Below, in pieces: positions 27,702 through 36,376 of a DNA stretch of 64,000 nt (positions are counted from its first letter, which is position 1; every line of letters begins with the position of its first letter). Below the pieces are notes generated by a model, which was not told where the DNA came from, made no database searches, and saw nothing but the letters and a program-made list of their open reading frames with translations. Source of the DNA: Bifidobacterium pullorum DSM 20433 (GTDB taxonomy: Bacteria > Actinomycetota > Actinomycetes > Actinomycetales > Bifidobacteriaceae); NCBI RefSeq assembly GCF_000771405.1, contig NZ_JDUI01000013.1:1-64000 (forward strand), written 5' to 3'. Position numbers and translations under genes: made by a program.

Positions 27702-28628
27702 ATGGCACATGTGCATGGGTCCTCGGCCGCGGGGGAGGGACACCAGCGGCGCCTGATGGCGACGCTGGCGTTGACGGGATCGGTGTTTGTGGCGGAGGTG
27801 GTCGGGGCGATCGTCACGGGGTCGTTGGCGCTGCTGGTGGACGCCGGCCATATGCTCACCGATATGTCCGTGCTGGCGGCATCGGCGATCACCGCGGTGC
27901 TGATGCGCCGCCGGCCGAATGACGTGCGCACGTGGGGCTGGTCCAGGCTGGAGGTCATCACGGCGGCGGAGGGGGCCACGGTGCTGCTGTTCGTGGGCGT
28001 GTACGCGTTGGTGGAGGCTGGCATGCGCCTGTTCGGCGGGCATGGCGACGACGTGCGCGATGTGCGTCTGCTGCTGTGCTTCGGCGTTCTGGGGTTGGCG
28101 GCGAATTGCGGATCGATGGTGGTTCTGGCGTCGAACCGTGAGGACAACATGAACATGAAGGCGGCGTTTCTGGAAGTGGTCAACGATGCGCTGGGCTCCA
28201 TTGCCGTGGTGGTGTCCGCCGTGGTGATGATGGCGACCGGCTGGTCCGGGTTCGATGCGGTGGCCGGTGGGGTGATCGCGCTGCTGATGATTCCCCGTGC
28301 CGTGCGGTTGCTGGTTTCGGCCGGGCGTGTGCTGCTGGAGGAGACGCCCGAGGGGTTGGATCTGGGCGAGGTGCGTCGTCATCTGGAGGAGGTTCCCCGT
28401 GTGGTGGCCGTGCATGACCTGCATGCCAGCACCGTGGCGACCGGTATGCCGGTCCTGTCGGCGCATGTGGTGGTGGAGCGTGATGTGACCATGCAACAGG
28501 CCGGGGAGGTGCTGGAGCGGATGCAGGATTGCCTGCGCGAGCATTTCCCGGTGTCGATCGGGCATACGACCTTCCAGCTGGAGCCGGAGGGGTATGATTC
28601 CCCGAGCTCCGTGCAGATGCATGAGTAG
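27702..28628 (+). CDS. Cation diffusion facilitator (CzcD/ZitB-like metal exporter)
   Basis: Inner-membrane divalent metal/proton antiporter of 308 residues with about six membrane segments. The CDF motifs are DAGHMLTDM in the second helix (His and Asp metal ligands, about residues 47-55) and the later helix around GWSGFDAVAGGVIAL. The C-terminal cytoplasmic ferredoxin-like domain starts around HDLHASTV. A short His-containing N terminus (MAHVHGSS) is usual for zinc exporters. It is most like CzcD/ZitB, so zinc (perhaps cobalt or cadmium) is the likely substrate. AAAGGAG precedes the ATG at 27702. It is a single gene. Confidence 0.93.
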   Translation: MAHVHGSSAAGEGHQRRLMATLALTGSVFVAEVVGAIVTGSLALLVDAGHMLTDMSVLAASAITAVLMRRRPNDVRTWGWSRLEVITAAEGATVLLFVGVYALVEAGMRLFGGHGDDVRDVRLLLCFGVLGLAANCGSMVVLASNREDNMNMKAAFLEVVNDALGSIAVVVSAVVMMATGWSGFDAVAGGVIALLMIPRAVRLLVSAGRVLLEETPEGLDLGEVRRHLEEVPRVVAVHDLHASTVATGMPVLSAHVVVERDVTMQQAGEVLERMQDCLREHFPVSIGHTTFQLEPEGYDSPSSVQMHE

Positions 28629-28772
28629 ATCGGCCCGGTGACCGTGCGCTCCGCGCCGCGGATGTCCTGTGCGATTGCGCGGCATCCGTGTGATCGCCGG
28701 CGTTTGCGGTTTGCACCGGCGCCGGCGTGATGATGCCTACCTCGCCAATGGCAGCCGTGCGGTTGCCGGCGC

Positions 28773-29480
28773 TTACAGCTTGCGCAGTACGGTGACGACC
28801 TTGCCCATGATCTCGGCGTGGGTGCCGTCGATGGGGGAGTAGGCGGGGTTGTGCGGGATGAGCCAGACGTGTCCGTTCTCCTTGCGGAAGGTCTTGACCG
28901 TGGCCTCGTCATCCAGCAGCGCGGCGACGATATCCCCGTTCTGCGCCGTGTGCTGTTCCCGGATGACCACGAAGTCGCCGTCGCAGATCGCCGCGTCGAT
29001 CATCGAATCCCCGTGCACTTCAAGCATGAACAGGTTTCCGGTACCGGTGAGCCGTTCCGGCAGACGCATGACGTCATCGACGTGCTGCTCGGCGGTGATG
29101 GGCACGCCCGCGGCGATGCGGCCGACCAGCGGGACGTCGCGCGATTCGATGATCGAGGCGCTGTCGCCCTGCTTCGCCGGGAAGGGAAGGACGGTTGCCG
29201 CCTGGGGAGAGGGGGGATCCTCCTCCACCAGCTCGATTGCCCGCCCCTTGTTGGCGTTCATGCGGATGAGGCCCTTATCCGCCAATGCCTGCAGCTGATG
29301 TTTGACCGATGAGGGGCTTTTCAGCCCGGAAGCCTCCCCGATCTCGCGGAAGGAGGGGGCGAAGCCGTGTTTCGAGACGTGGTCCCTGATGGCGTCCAGC
29401 ACCTTGCGCTGGCGGTCGGTCAGCGCCGAGGCGTCGGACTGGGTGTCCGTGGTCTTCGGGGGGAAGGGGACGGTGCTCAC
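28773..29480 (-). CDS. lexA: LexA, SOS repressor
   Basis: Self-cleaving repressor of the SOS response, 235 residues. The N-terminal winged helix includes SFREIGEASGLKSPSSVKHQL. The peptidase domain has the cleavage pair Ala124-Gly125 in RIAAGVP, the nucleophile Ser159 in GDSM and Lys196 in VKTFRK. The start is GTG at 29480 with AAAGGAG just upstream; the frame runs further upstream but without a ribosome site. It is divergent from a LysM membrane protein gene with four LexA boxes between them, so it represses itself. The arrangement lexA / LysM protein / nrdR is conserved in actinobacteria. Confidence 0.98.
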   Translation of the reverse strand: MSTVPFPPKTTDTQSDASALTDRQRKVLDAIRDHVSKHGFAPSFREIGEASGLKSPSSVKHQLQALADKGLIRMNANKGRAIELVEEDPPSPQAATVLPFPAKQGDSASIIESRDVPLVGRIAAGVPITAEQHVDDVMRLPERLTGTGNLFMLEVHGDSMIDAAICDGDFVVIREQHTAQNGDIVAALLDDEATVKTFRKENGHVWLIPHNPAYSPIDGTHAEIMGKVVTVLRKL

Positions 29481-29535
29481 GGCTGCTCCTTTCAGTGACG
29501 TTGCATTCAGCATAACGTGAAAACCATATGAAATC

Positions 29536-29616
29536 AAACATCTGTTCGAGTGTCGGGTTGCGCATGTCGAACATCTGTGCGAGAATCAGAACAGATGTTC
29601 GATAGAACATGTGTTC
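29536..29616. promoter_or_regulatory. Four LexA (SOS) boxes in the lexA-LysM divergent promoter
   Basis: Boxes of the Gram-positive type GAAC-N4-GTTC lie at 29536-29547 (AAACATCTGTTC), 29569-29580 (GAACATCTGTGC), 29589-29600 (GAACAGATGTTC) and 29605-29616 (GAACATGTGTTC). The last two are perfect; the first two each have one mismatch and lie nearer lexA. The fourth ends one base before the ribosome site of the LysM gene, which should give tight repression of that gene. Confidence 0.9.
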
Positions 29617-29635
29617 GAAAGGAATGGTGGTCGCG

Positions 29636-30022
29636 ATGCAGACGGGCGTTCGGACGATGGGCAGTGAAGCCGTGGCACGGCGAGGCGTCGCTGCCGGTGG
29701 CCGCACGGCGGCCGGGGTCGCGCGGCGGCGCGGCAGGACGCGCCTGACCGTCCGCGGGCGCGTCGTGGTGGCCGTGCTTTCGGCGCTGCTGGCGTGGGCG
29801 TGCTTCGGGTTGGTGGGCACCTGTGAAGCCCGTTCCGATATGGGTGCCACCGCAGTCAGCTCGTACACGGTCCGTCCGGGGGATACCTTGTGGTCGTACG
29901 CCGCCCGTATCACTCCGGCGGATGGCGATGTGTGGGAGACGGTGGCCGTTCTGGAGGAGTTGAACGATCTGCCGTCCTCCGAGTTGACTGTCGGTCAGCG
30001 CCTGATCGTCCCGGTGTGGTAG
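29636..30022 (+). CDS. LysM-domain membrane protein, probable SOS cell-division inhibitor (YneA-like)
   Basis: A small protein of about 128 residues: an Arg-rich cytoplasmic tail (1-42), one membrane helix (about 43-62, [18 protein letters not shown]), and an extracellular LysM domain (about 76-127, [14 protein letters not shown] to [12 protein letters not shown]) that should bind peptidoglycan. Bacillus YneA has the same layout, is encoded next to lexA and stops division during DNA damage; Corynebacterium DivS is a functional analogue. Here too it is divergent from lexA behind LexA boxes, so the role is a well-supported inference. The start is chosen by spacing from AAAGGA at 29618-29623; an ATG at 29624 touches that site. 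nrdR follows after 40 bases. Confidence 0.85.
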   Translation: MQTGVRTMGSEAVARRGVAAGGRTAAGVARRRGRTRLTVRGRVVVAVLSALLAWACFGLVGTCEARSDMGATAVSSYTVRPGDTLWSYAARITPADGDVWETVAVLEELNDLPSSELTVGQRLIVPVW

Positions 30023-30062
30023 CGACACGCCAGAATCTAGAGGTACGGGGTATTCTGGGGCC

Positions 30063-30518
30063 ATGCATTGCCCGTTTTGCCAGAACCCCGATACCAGGGT
30101 CATCGATACCCGCATCAGCGATGACGGCCATTCGATTCGGCGTCGCCGTGAATGTACCCAATGCGGAAAGCGGTTCACCACCGTGGAATCGACGATGCTG
30201 TTGGTGATGAAGACATCGGGCAACATCGAACCGTTCGACCGCAACAAGGTGATCTCCGGCGTGCGAAAGGCCTGCCAGGGCAGGCCGATCAGGGAGGAGG
30301 ATCTCAAGGCGCTGGGGCAGCGTGTGGAGGAGGACCTGCGCGCGAGGGGATTGGCCCAGGTCAAATCCGAGGACGTGGGCAAGGCCATTCTCGAACCGTT
30401 GCGCGAGCTGGACGTCGTGGCATACCTGCGATTCGCCAGCGTATACCAGAACTTTGAGAGCCTCGAGGATTTCCAGAACGCCATCGACGGGCTCAAAGAC
30501 GTGGATACGCAGGCCTGA
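30063..30518 (+). CDS. nrdR: NrdR, ribonucleotide reductase repressor
   Basis: ATP-cone regulator of 151 residues that represses ribonucleotide reductase genes. The zinc ribbon is formed by MHCPFCQ (C3, C6) and [10 protein letters not shown] (C31, C34). The ATP-cone spans about residues 49-140 ([18 protein letters not shown] onward). It is near the usual length of 150-155. It probably shares the SOS-controlled transcript of the LysM gene upstream, which would link dNTP supply to DNA damage. Confidence 0.98.
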   Translation: MHCPFCQNPDTRVIDTRISDDGHSIRRRRECTQCGKRFTTVESTMLLVMKTSGNIEPFDRNKVISGVRKACQGRPIREEDLKALGQRVEEDLRARGLAQVKSEDVGKAILEPLRELDVVAYLRFASVYQNFESLEDFQNAIDGLKDVDTQA

Positions 30519-30599
30519 ACCGTGGCCGTACGCGGGCTTGAACCGCAACGGTTTGCCGAACCATGACGTTATACGGGCCTGCCGAAGGCCGGATATGCG

Positions 30600-30638
30600 G
30601 AACCGCCGTTCCCGGGTTGGTGCCGGGGACGGCGGTTC
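30600..30638. terminator. Bidirectional terminator between nrdR and serA
   Basis: A 16-bp stem with one mismatch, GAACCGCCGTTCCCGG (30600-30615) and CCGGGGACGGCGGTTC (30623-30638), with a 7-base loop, followed by TCTCGTT on the plus strand. It lies between convergent genes. Confidence 0.85.
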
Positions 30639-30656
30639 TCTCGTTCCACGGGGGAT

Positions 30657-31856
30657 TCAGCGAATCACGCGGGTACGGATTGTGCCTTGGATGGCGGCGA
30701 TCGCGTCCATCGTGGCGTCGTCCGGTACCTGGGAGACGTCGGTGACCACGTAGCCGAGCGAGCCCTGGGTGCCCAGCGACTGCGCGGAGATGTTGATGTT
30801 GGCGTCGCCCAGCACGTTGTTCATATCGGCCAGCACGCCGGGCAGATTGGCGTGCAGATGGATGACGCGCGCGGCGCCCGCGCAATCGCCCAGCGCCAGC
30901 TGGGGGAAATTCACCGACAGCGACGTGGACCCTCTGAACCAGTAGTCCTCCAGCCGCTGCGTGACAAAATGGCCGATGGACTCCTGGGCCTCAAGCGTCG
31001 AGCCGCCGATATGCGGCGTCAGCACCATGTTGTCCATATCGGCCAGCGGCGTTATGAACGGGTCGCCGGTCTTCTTGGGCTCAACCGGCCAGACGTCCAC
31101 GGCCGCGCCGGACAGGTGCCCGGAATCCAGATGACGCTTCAATGCATCCAGATCGGCCACGAACCCGCGTGAGCAGTTGATGAAGATGGCGTCCTGCTTC
31201 ATGGCGGCGAACTGGTTCTCGCCGAAGAACCCGGTGTTGGACTTGCGCCCGTCCACGTGGAGCGTCACGGCGTCGGAGGCCTCCAGCAGCTCGTCAAGGG
31301 TGTCGCAGCGGTGGGCGTTGCCCAGGGCCAGTTTCTCGTCGATGTCGTAGAACAGCACGCGCATGCCCAGCGCCTCGGCCAGTACCGACAGCTGCGAGCC
31401 GATATTGCCATAGCCCACGATACCGAGCGTCTTGCCGCGCACCTCGTGCGACCCGGAGGCCGACTTGTCCCACAGGCCATGCTTGAGATGATGCGTGTGG
31501 GCGGGCACGCGCCGCATCAGGCAGATGATGTCGCAGATCACCAGTTCCACCACGGACCGGGTGTTGGAATACGGCGCGTTGAACACGGCCACGCCGTGAG
31601 CGCCGGCATAGTCCAGGTCGACCTGGTTGGTGCCGATGCAGTAGCAGCCGATCGCCGACAGACCGGGGCGGGCGTCGATGACGCGGGGCGTCACCATGGT
31701 CTTCGACCGGATGCCGAGTAGGTCGACGCCGTCGAGCGCGTCGATGAGCTCATCCTCATTCAACGCGCCCTTCATCGTCATGACGTCGAAGCCGCGTTTG
31801 CGCAGCGATTCGGCCGCAAACGGGTGAATATTCTCCAATAACAGTGCTTGAGGCAT
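30657..31856 (-). CDS. serA: D-3-phosphoglycerate dehydrogenase (SerA)
   Basis: First enzyme of serine synthesis, oxidising 3-phosphoglycerate with NAD; 399 residues, the E. coli-type length. The Rossmann motif is GYGNIGS (about 153-159). The active-site segment PHIGGSTLEAQ holds the catalytic His, and NCSRGF and VDVWPVEP are family landmarks. A C-terminal ACT domain (about 325-399, VIHLHANLPGVLADMNNVL onward) should bind serine for feedback inhibition. The gene starts 9 bases after the helD stop on the same strand, so the two are probably co-transcribed. The ribosome site (GGGGA) is unusually close to the ATG. Confidence 0.96.
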   Translation of the reverse strand: MPQALLLENIHPFAAESLRKRGFDVMTMKGALNEDELIDALDGVDLLGIRSKTMVTPRVIDARPGLSAIGCYCIGTNQVDLDYAGAHGVAVFNAPYSNTRSVVELVICDIICLMRRVPAHTHHLKHGLWDKSASGSHEVRGKTLGIVGYGNIGSQLSVLAEALGMRVLFYDIDEKLALGNAHRCDTLDELLEASDAVTLHVDGRKSNTGFFGENQFAAMKQDAIFINCSRGFVADLDALKRHLDSGHLSGAAVDVWPVEPKKTGDPFITPLADMDNMVLTPHIGGSTLEAQESIGHFVTQRLEDYWFRGSTSLSVNFPQLALGDCAGAARVIHLHANLPGVLADMNNVLGDANINISAQSLGTQGSLGYVVTDVSQVPDDATMDAIAAIQGTIRTRVIR

Positions 31857-31865
31857 ATCCCCATG

Positions 31866-34145
31866 CTATAGCGGCAGCTCCGATTCGTCCTCGTTTGTCC
31901 GCAGTATAAGCAGGCGCTGCGTCGGGCGGGTCATCGCCACGTACAGGTCCGCCGCGGCCGTCAGGCGCGAGGGCGCCTCCTGGTCGATCGCGGCGGGCTG
32001 GACGACCACCACCGCGTCGTATTCCAGGCCCTTGACGTCCTGAGTGGTGCACACGCCGACCTGTTCGTCCCACACGTTCTGCGAGTCGAGTCGTGCGAAC
32101 TCCTGCGTGCTGAGCGTATCCCGCAACGCCAGCCGTACGGTCTGCCGGAAGCCGTCCAGCTGGCGTTGCGGCGCGATCACCGCCACGCGGCCGGTTCCGT
32201 CGGAGGAGACGAACCGCCGGACCAGGTCGGCCACCTGCCGGGCCAGTGCGTCATGCAACGCGGCCTCGTTCTCGACGCACACCCGTTCGACCGATTCGGG
32301 CATCGTGCGTACGGCGTGCACGGTGGAGATGTACAGTCCTTCGGCCTCGGCGAAGCGCGATGCCAGATCCGAGACCTCCTGCGGATTGCGGTAGTTGATC
32401 GTCAGCTCGTTGAGGTCCCAGTTGCCTTCGCCGAACAGGCTGTTCATCGTCCGTTCCCAGTGATGGGTGCCGCCCAGCGCCGAGGTCTGGGCCACGTCGC
32501 CAACGATCGTGAACGAGCGCGAGGGGCAGCGGCGGATCAGCATGCGCCAGTCCATGGCGGTGAGTTCCTGGGCCTCGTCGACCACGATATGCCCGTAGGT
32601 CCATTCGCGGTCGGCGGCCGCGCGCTGTGCGGTGAGCTCGGCGTCCATGCCGTTGATCTGGTCCACGAGCATCTGCGAGGTCACAATGCCCGAACCGATG
32701 CCGGCCTGGGCGAGCGTATCCCTGGCGTACTGCTCCTCCTCGGCGCGCTGGGCGTCGAGCGCGGCCTGCCGTGCGGCCTGCCGCGGGTCGGGTCCCAGCA
32801 GTTCCATGGCCTCGTCCAGCAGTGGGATGTCGGACTGCGTCAACGCGGAGTCCTTGTCCCGGGTCAGCGCATCGATGTCCTCGTCGGTCAGCCACGGGGC
32901 GAAGCGGCGCAGCTGCAGGGGCTTGGAGAACAACTGGTCGATCAGCCACGGCCCGGTCATCGGCAGCCACGCCAGATTGAGCGTGCGGCGGATGACGTCG
33001 TTCATCCGCAGCTGCTGCATGACGTCGTTGAGCTCCGGCTGCTCGGGGGTGTAGTCCAGCTGTTCGACGTACCGCGTGCGTAAGGCCTCCAGCATGCTGC
33101 GCACGAAGGTCTCCCGCGCCTTGTTATGGGGCTGGCGCGTGCGGCGGGCGTCCGCGATGGCTTGCTCGACGTCGGCCGCGCGCATCGGGACCGCGAAGCC
33201 GTTGATGCGGATGGTCGGCAGGTCGCGCGGCACGCGTTCACGTGCGGCGACGGCGTTGGCGATGGCCTTGGCCATCCGCGATTCGCCCTTGAGCTGCGCG
33301 GCGTGGGGGGAGTCGGTGGCGGTGGCGTTGAAGCCGGGGATCAGGTCGGCGATGGTGCGGCTGACCACGCCGGTTTCGCCCAGCGAGGGCAGGACCTGGT
33401 CGATGTAGTGCAGGAACGCCGGGCTGGGGCCCACGACCAGTACGCCCGAACGGTCCAACATGCTGCGGTGCGTGTACAGCAGGTAGGCGGCGCGGTGCAG
33501 CGCCACGGCCGTCTTGCCGGTGCCGGGGCCGCCCTGCACCACGACGGCGTGGCCGAGCTCCGAGCGGATGATGCGGTCCTGCTCCGCCTGGATGGTGGCC
33601 ACGATGTCGGTCATCTTGCCGGTGCGGCGCGAGCTCAGCGACGCCAGCAGCGCGCCTTCGCCGGTCAGCGTGCCGGCGGACGAGGCCTTGCCCACCTGTT
33701 CGGAATGCACGTCGAGCACCTCGTCCTCGACGCCGACGACCTCGCGGAAGTTCAGCGTGATATGGCGACGCATCACGATGTCGCCATGGTTGGAGGGGGT
33801 CGCCTCATAGAAGGGGCGGGCCGCCTCGGCGCGCCAGTCGGTCAGGATCGGCTCGTGCGCCTCGCTGGACAGGCCGATGCGCCCGATGTACCGGCGCTCG
33901 CCGGCGGTGTTGTCCAACCGGCCGAAGATCAGCCGGTCCTCCACGGCGCGCAGCTGGGCCAGTCGGTCCTCATACATGGTGGCGAACGAATCGCGTTCGG
34001 TGCGCTGGGTGGGTGAACCGTGCGATCCGGCGGCGCGCACGGCGTTGAGCCGCGCCCTGACCTGTGCGCGCAGATCGTCCAGGCGGCCGTAGGCGCGGTC
34101 TACGGCATGCTGTTCCTCCTGCAGCTGTTCGGCATAACCCGACAT
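31866..34145 (-). CDS. HelD-like SF1 helicase, RNA polymerase-associated
   Basis: UvrD-related ATPase of 759 residues. A coiled-coil N terminus (about 1-110) precedes the P-loop GGPGTGKTA near residue 205, then VDEAQELTAMDW (motif II), TIVGDVAQTSALGG (motif III) and, near the end, GLEYDAVVVVQP and YVAMTRPTQRLLIL (motifs V and VI). This N-terminal extension and domain split match HelD, which binds RNA polymerase, clears stalled complexes and in some actinobacteria protects against rifamycins (HelR). UvrD/Rep repair helicases lack this N terminus. The ATG at 34145 has AAGGGA 8-9 bases upstream. serA follows directly. Confidence 0.88.
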   Translation of the reverse strand: MSGYAEQLQEEQHAVDRAYGRLDDLRAQVRARLNAVRAAGSHGSPTQRTERDSFATMYEDRLAQLRAVEDRLIFGRLDNTAGERRYIGRIGLSSEAHEPILTDWRAEAARPFYEATPSNHGDIVMRRHITLNFREVVGVEDEVLDVHSEQVGKASSAGTLTGEGALLASLSSRRTGKMTDIVATIQAEQDRIIRSELGHAVVVQGGPGTGKTAVALHRAAYLLYTHRSMLDRSGVLVVGPSPAFLHYIDQVLPSLGETGVVSRTIADLIPGFNATATDSPHAAQLKGESRMAKAIANAVAARERVPRDLPTIRINGFAVPMRAADVEQAIADARRTRQPHNKARETFVRSMLEALRTRYVEQLDYTPEQPELNDVMQQLRMNDVIRRTLNLAWLPMTGPWLIDQLFSKPLQLRRFAPWLTDEDIDALTRDKDSALTQSDIPLLDEAMELLGPDPRQAARQAALDAQRAEEEQYARDTLAQAGIGSGIVTSQMLVDQINGMDAELTAQRAAADREWTYGHIVVDEAQELTAMDWRMLIRRCPSRSFTIVGDVAQTSALGGTHHWERTMNSLFGEGNWDLNELTINYRNPQEVSDLASRFAEAEGLYISTVHAVRTMPESVERVCVENEAALHDALARQVADLVRRFVSSDGTGRVAVIAPQRQLDGFRQTVRLALRDTLSTQEFARLDSQNVWDEQVGVCTTQDVKGLEYDAVVVVQPAAIDQEAPSRLTAAADLYVAMTRPTQRLLILRTNEDESELPL

Positions 34146-34298
34146 ACGTGGTGTCCCTTCATCCAAAACTCAGGCACTCCAGTGTACTGCAAGGCCGCTA
34201 CGAGACCGTTCCCGGCCGGTCGCGGACGCCCGACGGGACGTCGGCGATGAGGACAAGTTGGGGAAATCGGTGGAAAAGGGTAAGTGTTTTGTGGATAA

Positions 34299-34338
34299 GT
34301 GGGGTTTCGTGGAGCATGGTGGGGTAAAGTGGTGGGGC
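34299..34338 (+). promoter_or_regulatory. MraZ-binding boxes with 10-bp period
   Basis: Four successive 10-base units begin GTGGGG (34299), GTGGAG (34309), GTGGGG (34319) and GTGGTG (34329). MraZ is known to bind short GTGG-type repeats spaced by about one helical turn upstream of its own gene. An off-phase GTGGAT at 34291 precedes them. They lie 52-91 bases before the mraZ ATG, so the whole dcw operon is probably autoregulated by MraZ. Confidence 0.85.
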
Positions 34339-34389
34339 GGCCCAGGTCGAAGTGTATCCACATGTCTGTCGGTAAGGAGGTGGGCTGGC

Positions 34390-34896
34390 ATGAACGAATC
34401 ACAAGTGCAGCCCCAGCCCCCGGCGGACGGGGAGGGACTGGACGAGCTGCGGCTGCCGCCGTTGCTGTTGGGCACGTTCACCCCGAAGATCGACGCCAAG
34501 GGGCGCATGGCGCTCCCCGCGAAATTCCGCGGCATGCTCGGTCGGGGCGTGGTGCTGGCCCGGGGTCAGGAGCGGTGCGTCTATCTGCTGCCGATCGGGG
34601 AGTTCCGGCGCATGGCCATGCAGGTCCAGCGCGCGTCGGTGGGGGACAAGGCCACCCGCGACTATCTGCGTGTGTTCCTGTCCGGGGCGTGCGACGAGGT
34701 TCCGGACAAGCAGGGGCGTGTGCTGGTCCCGCAGCTGTTGCGCGACTACGCCGATCTGGGCGAGGACATCGTGGTGATCGGCGTGGGCACCAGGGCGGAG
34801 ATCTGGAACAGGACGGCATGGCAGCGCTACCTGGGCGAGAAGGAACAGGGGTACTCCGATATCGAGAACGACGTATTACCGGCGGTGGAATTCTGA
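34390..34896 (+). CDS. mraZ: MraZ transcriptional regulator
   Basis: Two-domain SpoVT/AbrB-type (swapped-hairpin) DNA-binding protein of 168 residues that controls the dcw operon. The first DXXXR repeat is FTPKIDAKGRMALPAKFR (about 31-48) and the second is SGACDEVPDKQGRVLVPQLL (about 101-120), both typical of MraZ. It carries an N-terminal acidic/proline extension of about 25 residues. The ATG at 34390 follows TAAGGAGG by 9 bases. The stop overlaps the rsmH start by one base (TGATG). Confidence 0.97.
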   Translation: MNESQVQPQPPADGEGLDELRLPPLLLGTFTPKIDAKGRMALPAKFRGMLGRGVVLARGQERCVYLLPIGEFRRMAMQVQRASVGDKATRDYLRVFLSGACDEVPDKQGRVLVPQLLRDYADLGEDIVVIGVGTRAEIWNRTAWQRYLGEKEQGYSDIENDVLPAVEF

Positions 34897-35918
34897 TGAA
34901 CGATTACGCAACCATCCATCAACCCGTACTGCTGGAGCAGTGCGTGGACCTGGTCGCCCCGGCGCTGGACCATGCCGGCGCCGTGGCGGTGGACTGCACG
35001 CTGGGTCTGGCGGGCCATACCATCGCGTTCCTGAAGGCTGCGCCCCAGGCGAGGCTGATCGGCATCGACCGTGACGCCGAGGCCCTGGCGCTCGCCACCG
35101 AACGCGTGCGGCGGGAGGGGCTGGCGGACCGGTTCATCCCGGTGCACGCGGCGTTCGACGCGTTCACCGCGGTGCTGGACGAGCAGGGCATCGACGGCGT
35201 GGACGCGGTGTTCATGGATCTGGGACTGTCGAGCCTGCAGATCGACGAGACGGAGCGCGGCTTCTCCTACAGCCACGACGCCCCGCTGGACATGAGGATG
35301 GACACGAGCCAGCCGCTGACGGCGGAACGCGTTCTGGCGCAGTACGACGCCGAGTCGTTGGCCCGTATCTTCCGCACATACGGGGAGGAGCGCTACGCCC
35401 GTCAGATCGCGCGGGAGATCTGCCGCAGGCGCGATCAGGAGCCGATTACGACGTCCGCGCAGCTGAACCGTCTGGTCGATGAGGTGATCCCGCAGGCGCA
35501 CCGGCCCGCGGGCAACCCCGCCAAGCGCGTGTTCCAGGCGCTGCGCATCGAGGTGAACGGCGAGTTGGAGAAGCTGGCCGCCACGCTTCCGCAGATCGCG
35601 AACCGGCTCAACGTGGGCGGCCGCCTGGTCGTCGAGTCGTATCACTCGTTGGAGGACAAAACCGTCAAGTCGTTCATGGCCCAGGGGCTGGTGGCGGATG
35701 TGCCGCCGGGGCTACCGATGATTCCCGAGGACGCGCAGCCGTTCTTCCGCGAGCTGACCCGTGGGGCGGTCAAGGCCGATGAGGCCGAGGTGGCACGCAA
35801 TCCGCGGTCGGCGTCGGTGCGTCTGCGCGGCATCGAGCTGACGCGTCCGGTTCCCGAACGGTGGCGTCGCCGGTTCTCGTCCGGCGGCGCGTCCCAACGA
35901 CGCAGAAGGGGGAGATGA
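34896..35918 (+). CDS. rsmH: 16S rRNA m4C1402 methyltransferase (RsmH/MraW)
   Basis: SAM-dependent rRNA methyltransferase of 340 residues. Landmarks are HQPVLLEQCVDLV at the N terminus, DCTLGLAGHT (SAM motif I), IGIDRDAEAL, DLGLSSLQID, GFSYSHDAPLDMRMD and VESYHSLEDKTVK. Its ATG overlaps the mraZ stop. The open frame continues upstream through mraZ in another reading frame, but that extension is an artefact and not a fusion. The next gene overlaps by 4 bases (ATGA). Confidence 0.98.
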   Translation: MNDYATIHQPVLLEQCVDLVAPALDHAGAVAVDCTLGLAGHTIAFLKAAPQARLIGIDRDAEALALATERVRREGLADRFIPVHAAFDAFTAVLDEQGIDGVDAVFMDLGLSSLQIDETERGFSYSHDAPLDMRMDTSQPLTAERVLAQYDAESLARIFRTYGEERYARQIAREICRRRDQEPITTSAQLNRLVDEVIPQAHRPAGNPAKRVFQALRIEVNGELEKLAATLPQIANRLNVGGRLVVESYHSLEDKTVKSFMAQGLVADVPPGLPMIPEDAQPFFRELTRGAVKADEAEVARNPRSASVRLRGIELTRPVPERWRRRFSSGGASQRRRRGR

Positions 35919-36376
35919 GCATGGCCGCACAGGTTCGCAGCGTCCATTCGTCGCCGGCGCCCGCCGGACGGCCGGAACGCCACGCCGACGTCCCGTCGCG
36001 CCCGCAGCTGCGCGTCGTCGGTGGCGGCCGCGCCACCGCGGGCAAGGCGGTGCGCGGATTCCGCCGTTTGCTGGAGTGGACGCGTACCCGCACCACGCCG
36101 TTGTTCCATATCACCGTCGCCGTGGTGTTTCTGGTGGGCACGCTGTTGGGGGCGTTGGCCCTGCGCACGCAGATGGTGGAGATCGCCTTCGAGTCCAGCC
36201 AGGTCGAGTCGCGCATCGAACGACTGTCGCAGGACGTGGAGGACGCGCAGACCCAACTTGACCTGCTCAAGGCCTCCCTGCCGGAACGTGCCCAGGAGAT
36301 GGGCATGGTGCCGCAGGAGGGGTCGATCACGATCGATCTGAACGGCTACAACACCAGTGAAGGCGGAACGCAATGA
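35915..36376 (+). CDS. ftsL: FtsL-like cell-division membrane protein
   Basis: A 153-residue bitopic protein placed between rsmH and ftsI, the normal ftsL position. A Pro/Arg-rich cytoplasmic tail (about 1-60) precedes one membrane helix (about 66-86, ITVAVVFLVGTLLGALAL) and an extracellular coiled coil (about 90-130, VESRIERLSQDVEDAQTQLD) ending with a proline-containing tail. This layout, not sequence identity, supports FtsL, which with FtsB and FtsQ activates FtsW/FtsI. It overlaps rsmH and ftsI by 4 bases each. FtsL is too divergent for a stronger statement. Confidence 0.85.
   Translation: MSMAAQVRSVHSSPAPAGRPERHADVPSRPQLRVVGGGRATAGKAVRGFRRLLEWTRTRTTPLFHITVAVVFLVGTLLGALALRTQMVEIAFESSQVESRIERLSQDVEDAQTQLDLLKASLPERAQEMGMVPQEGSITIDLNGYNTSEGGTQ

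Noticed and set aside
34146-34389. A longer MraZ starting at 34258.
   Set aside because: The extension is Gly/Trp-rich, spans the MraZ boxes and the TAAGGAGG ribosome site, and has no homology pattern.
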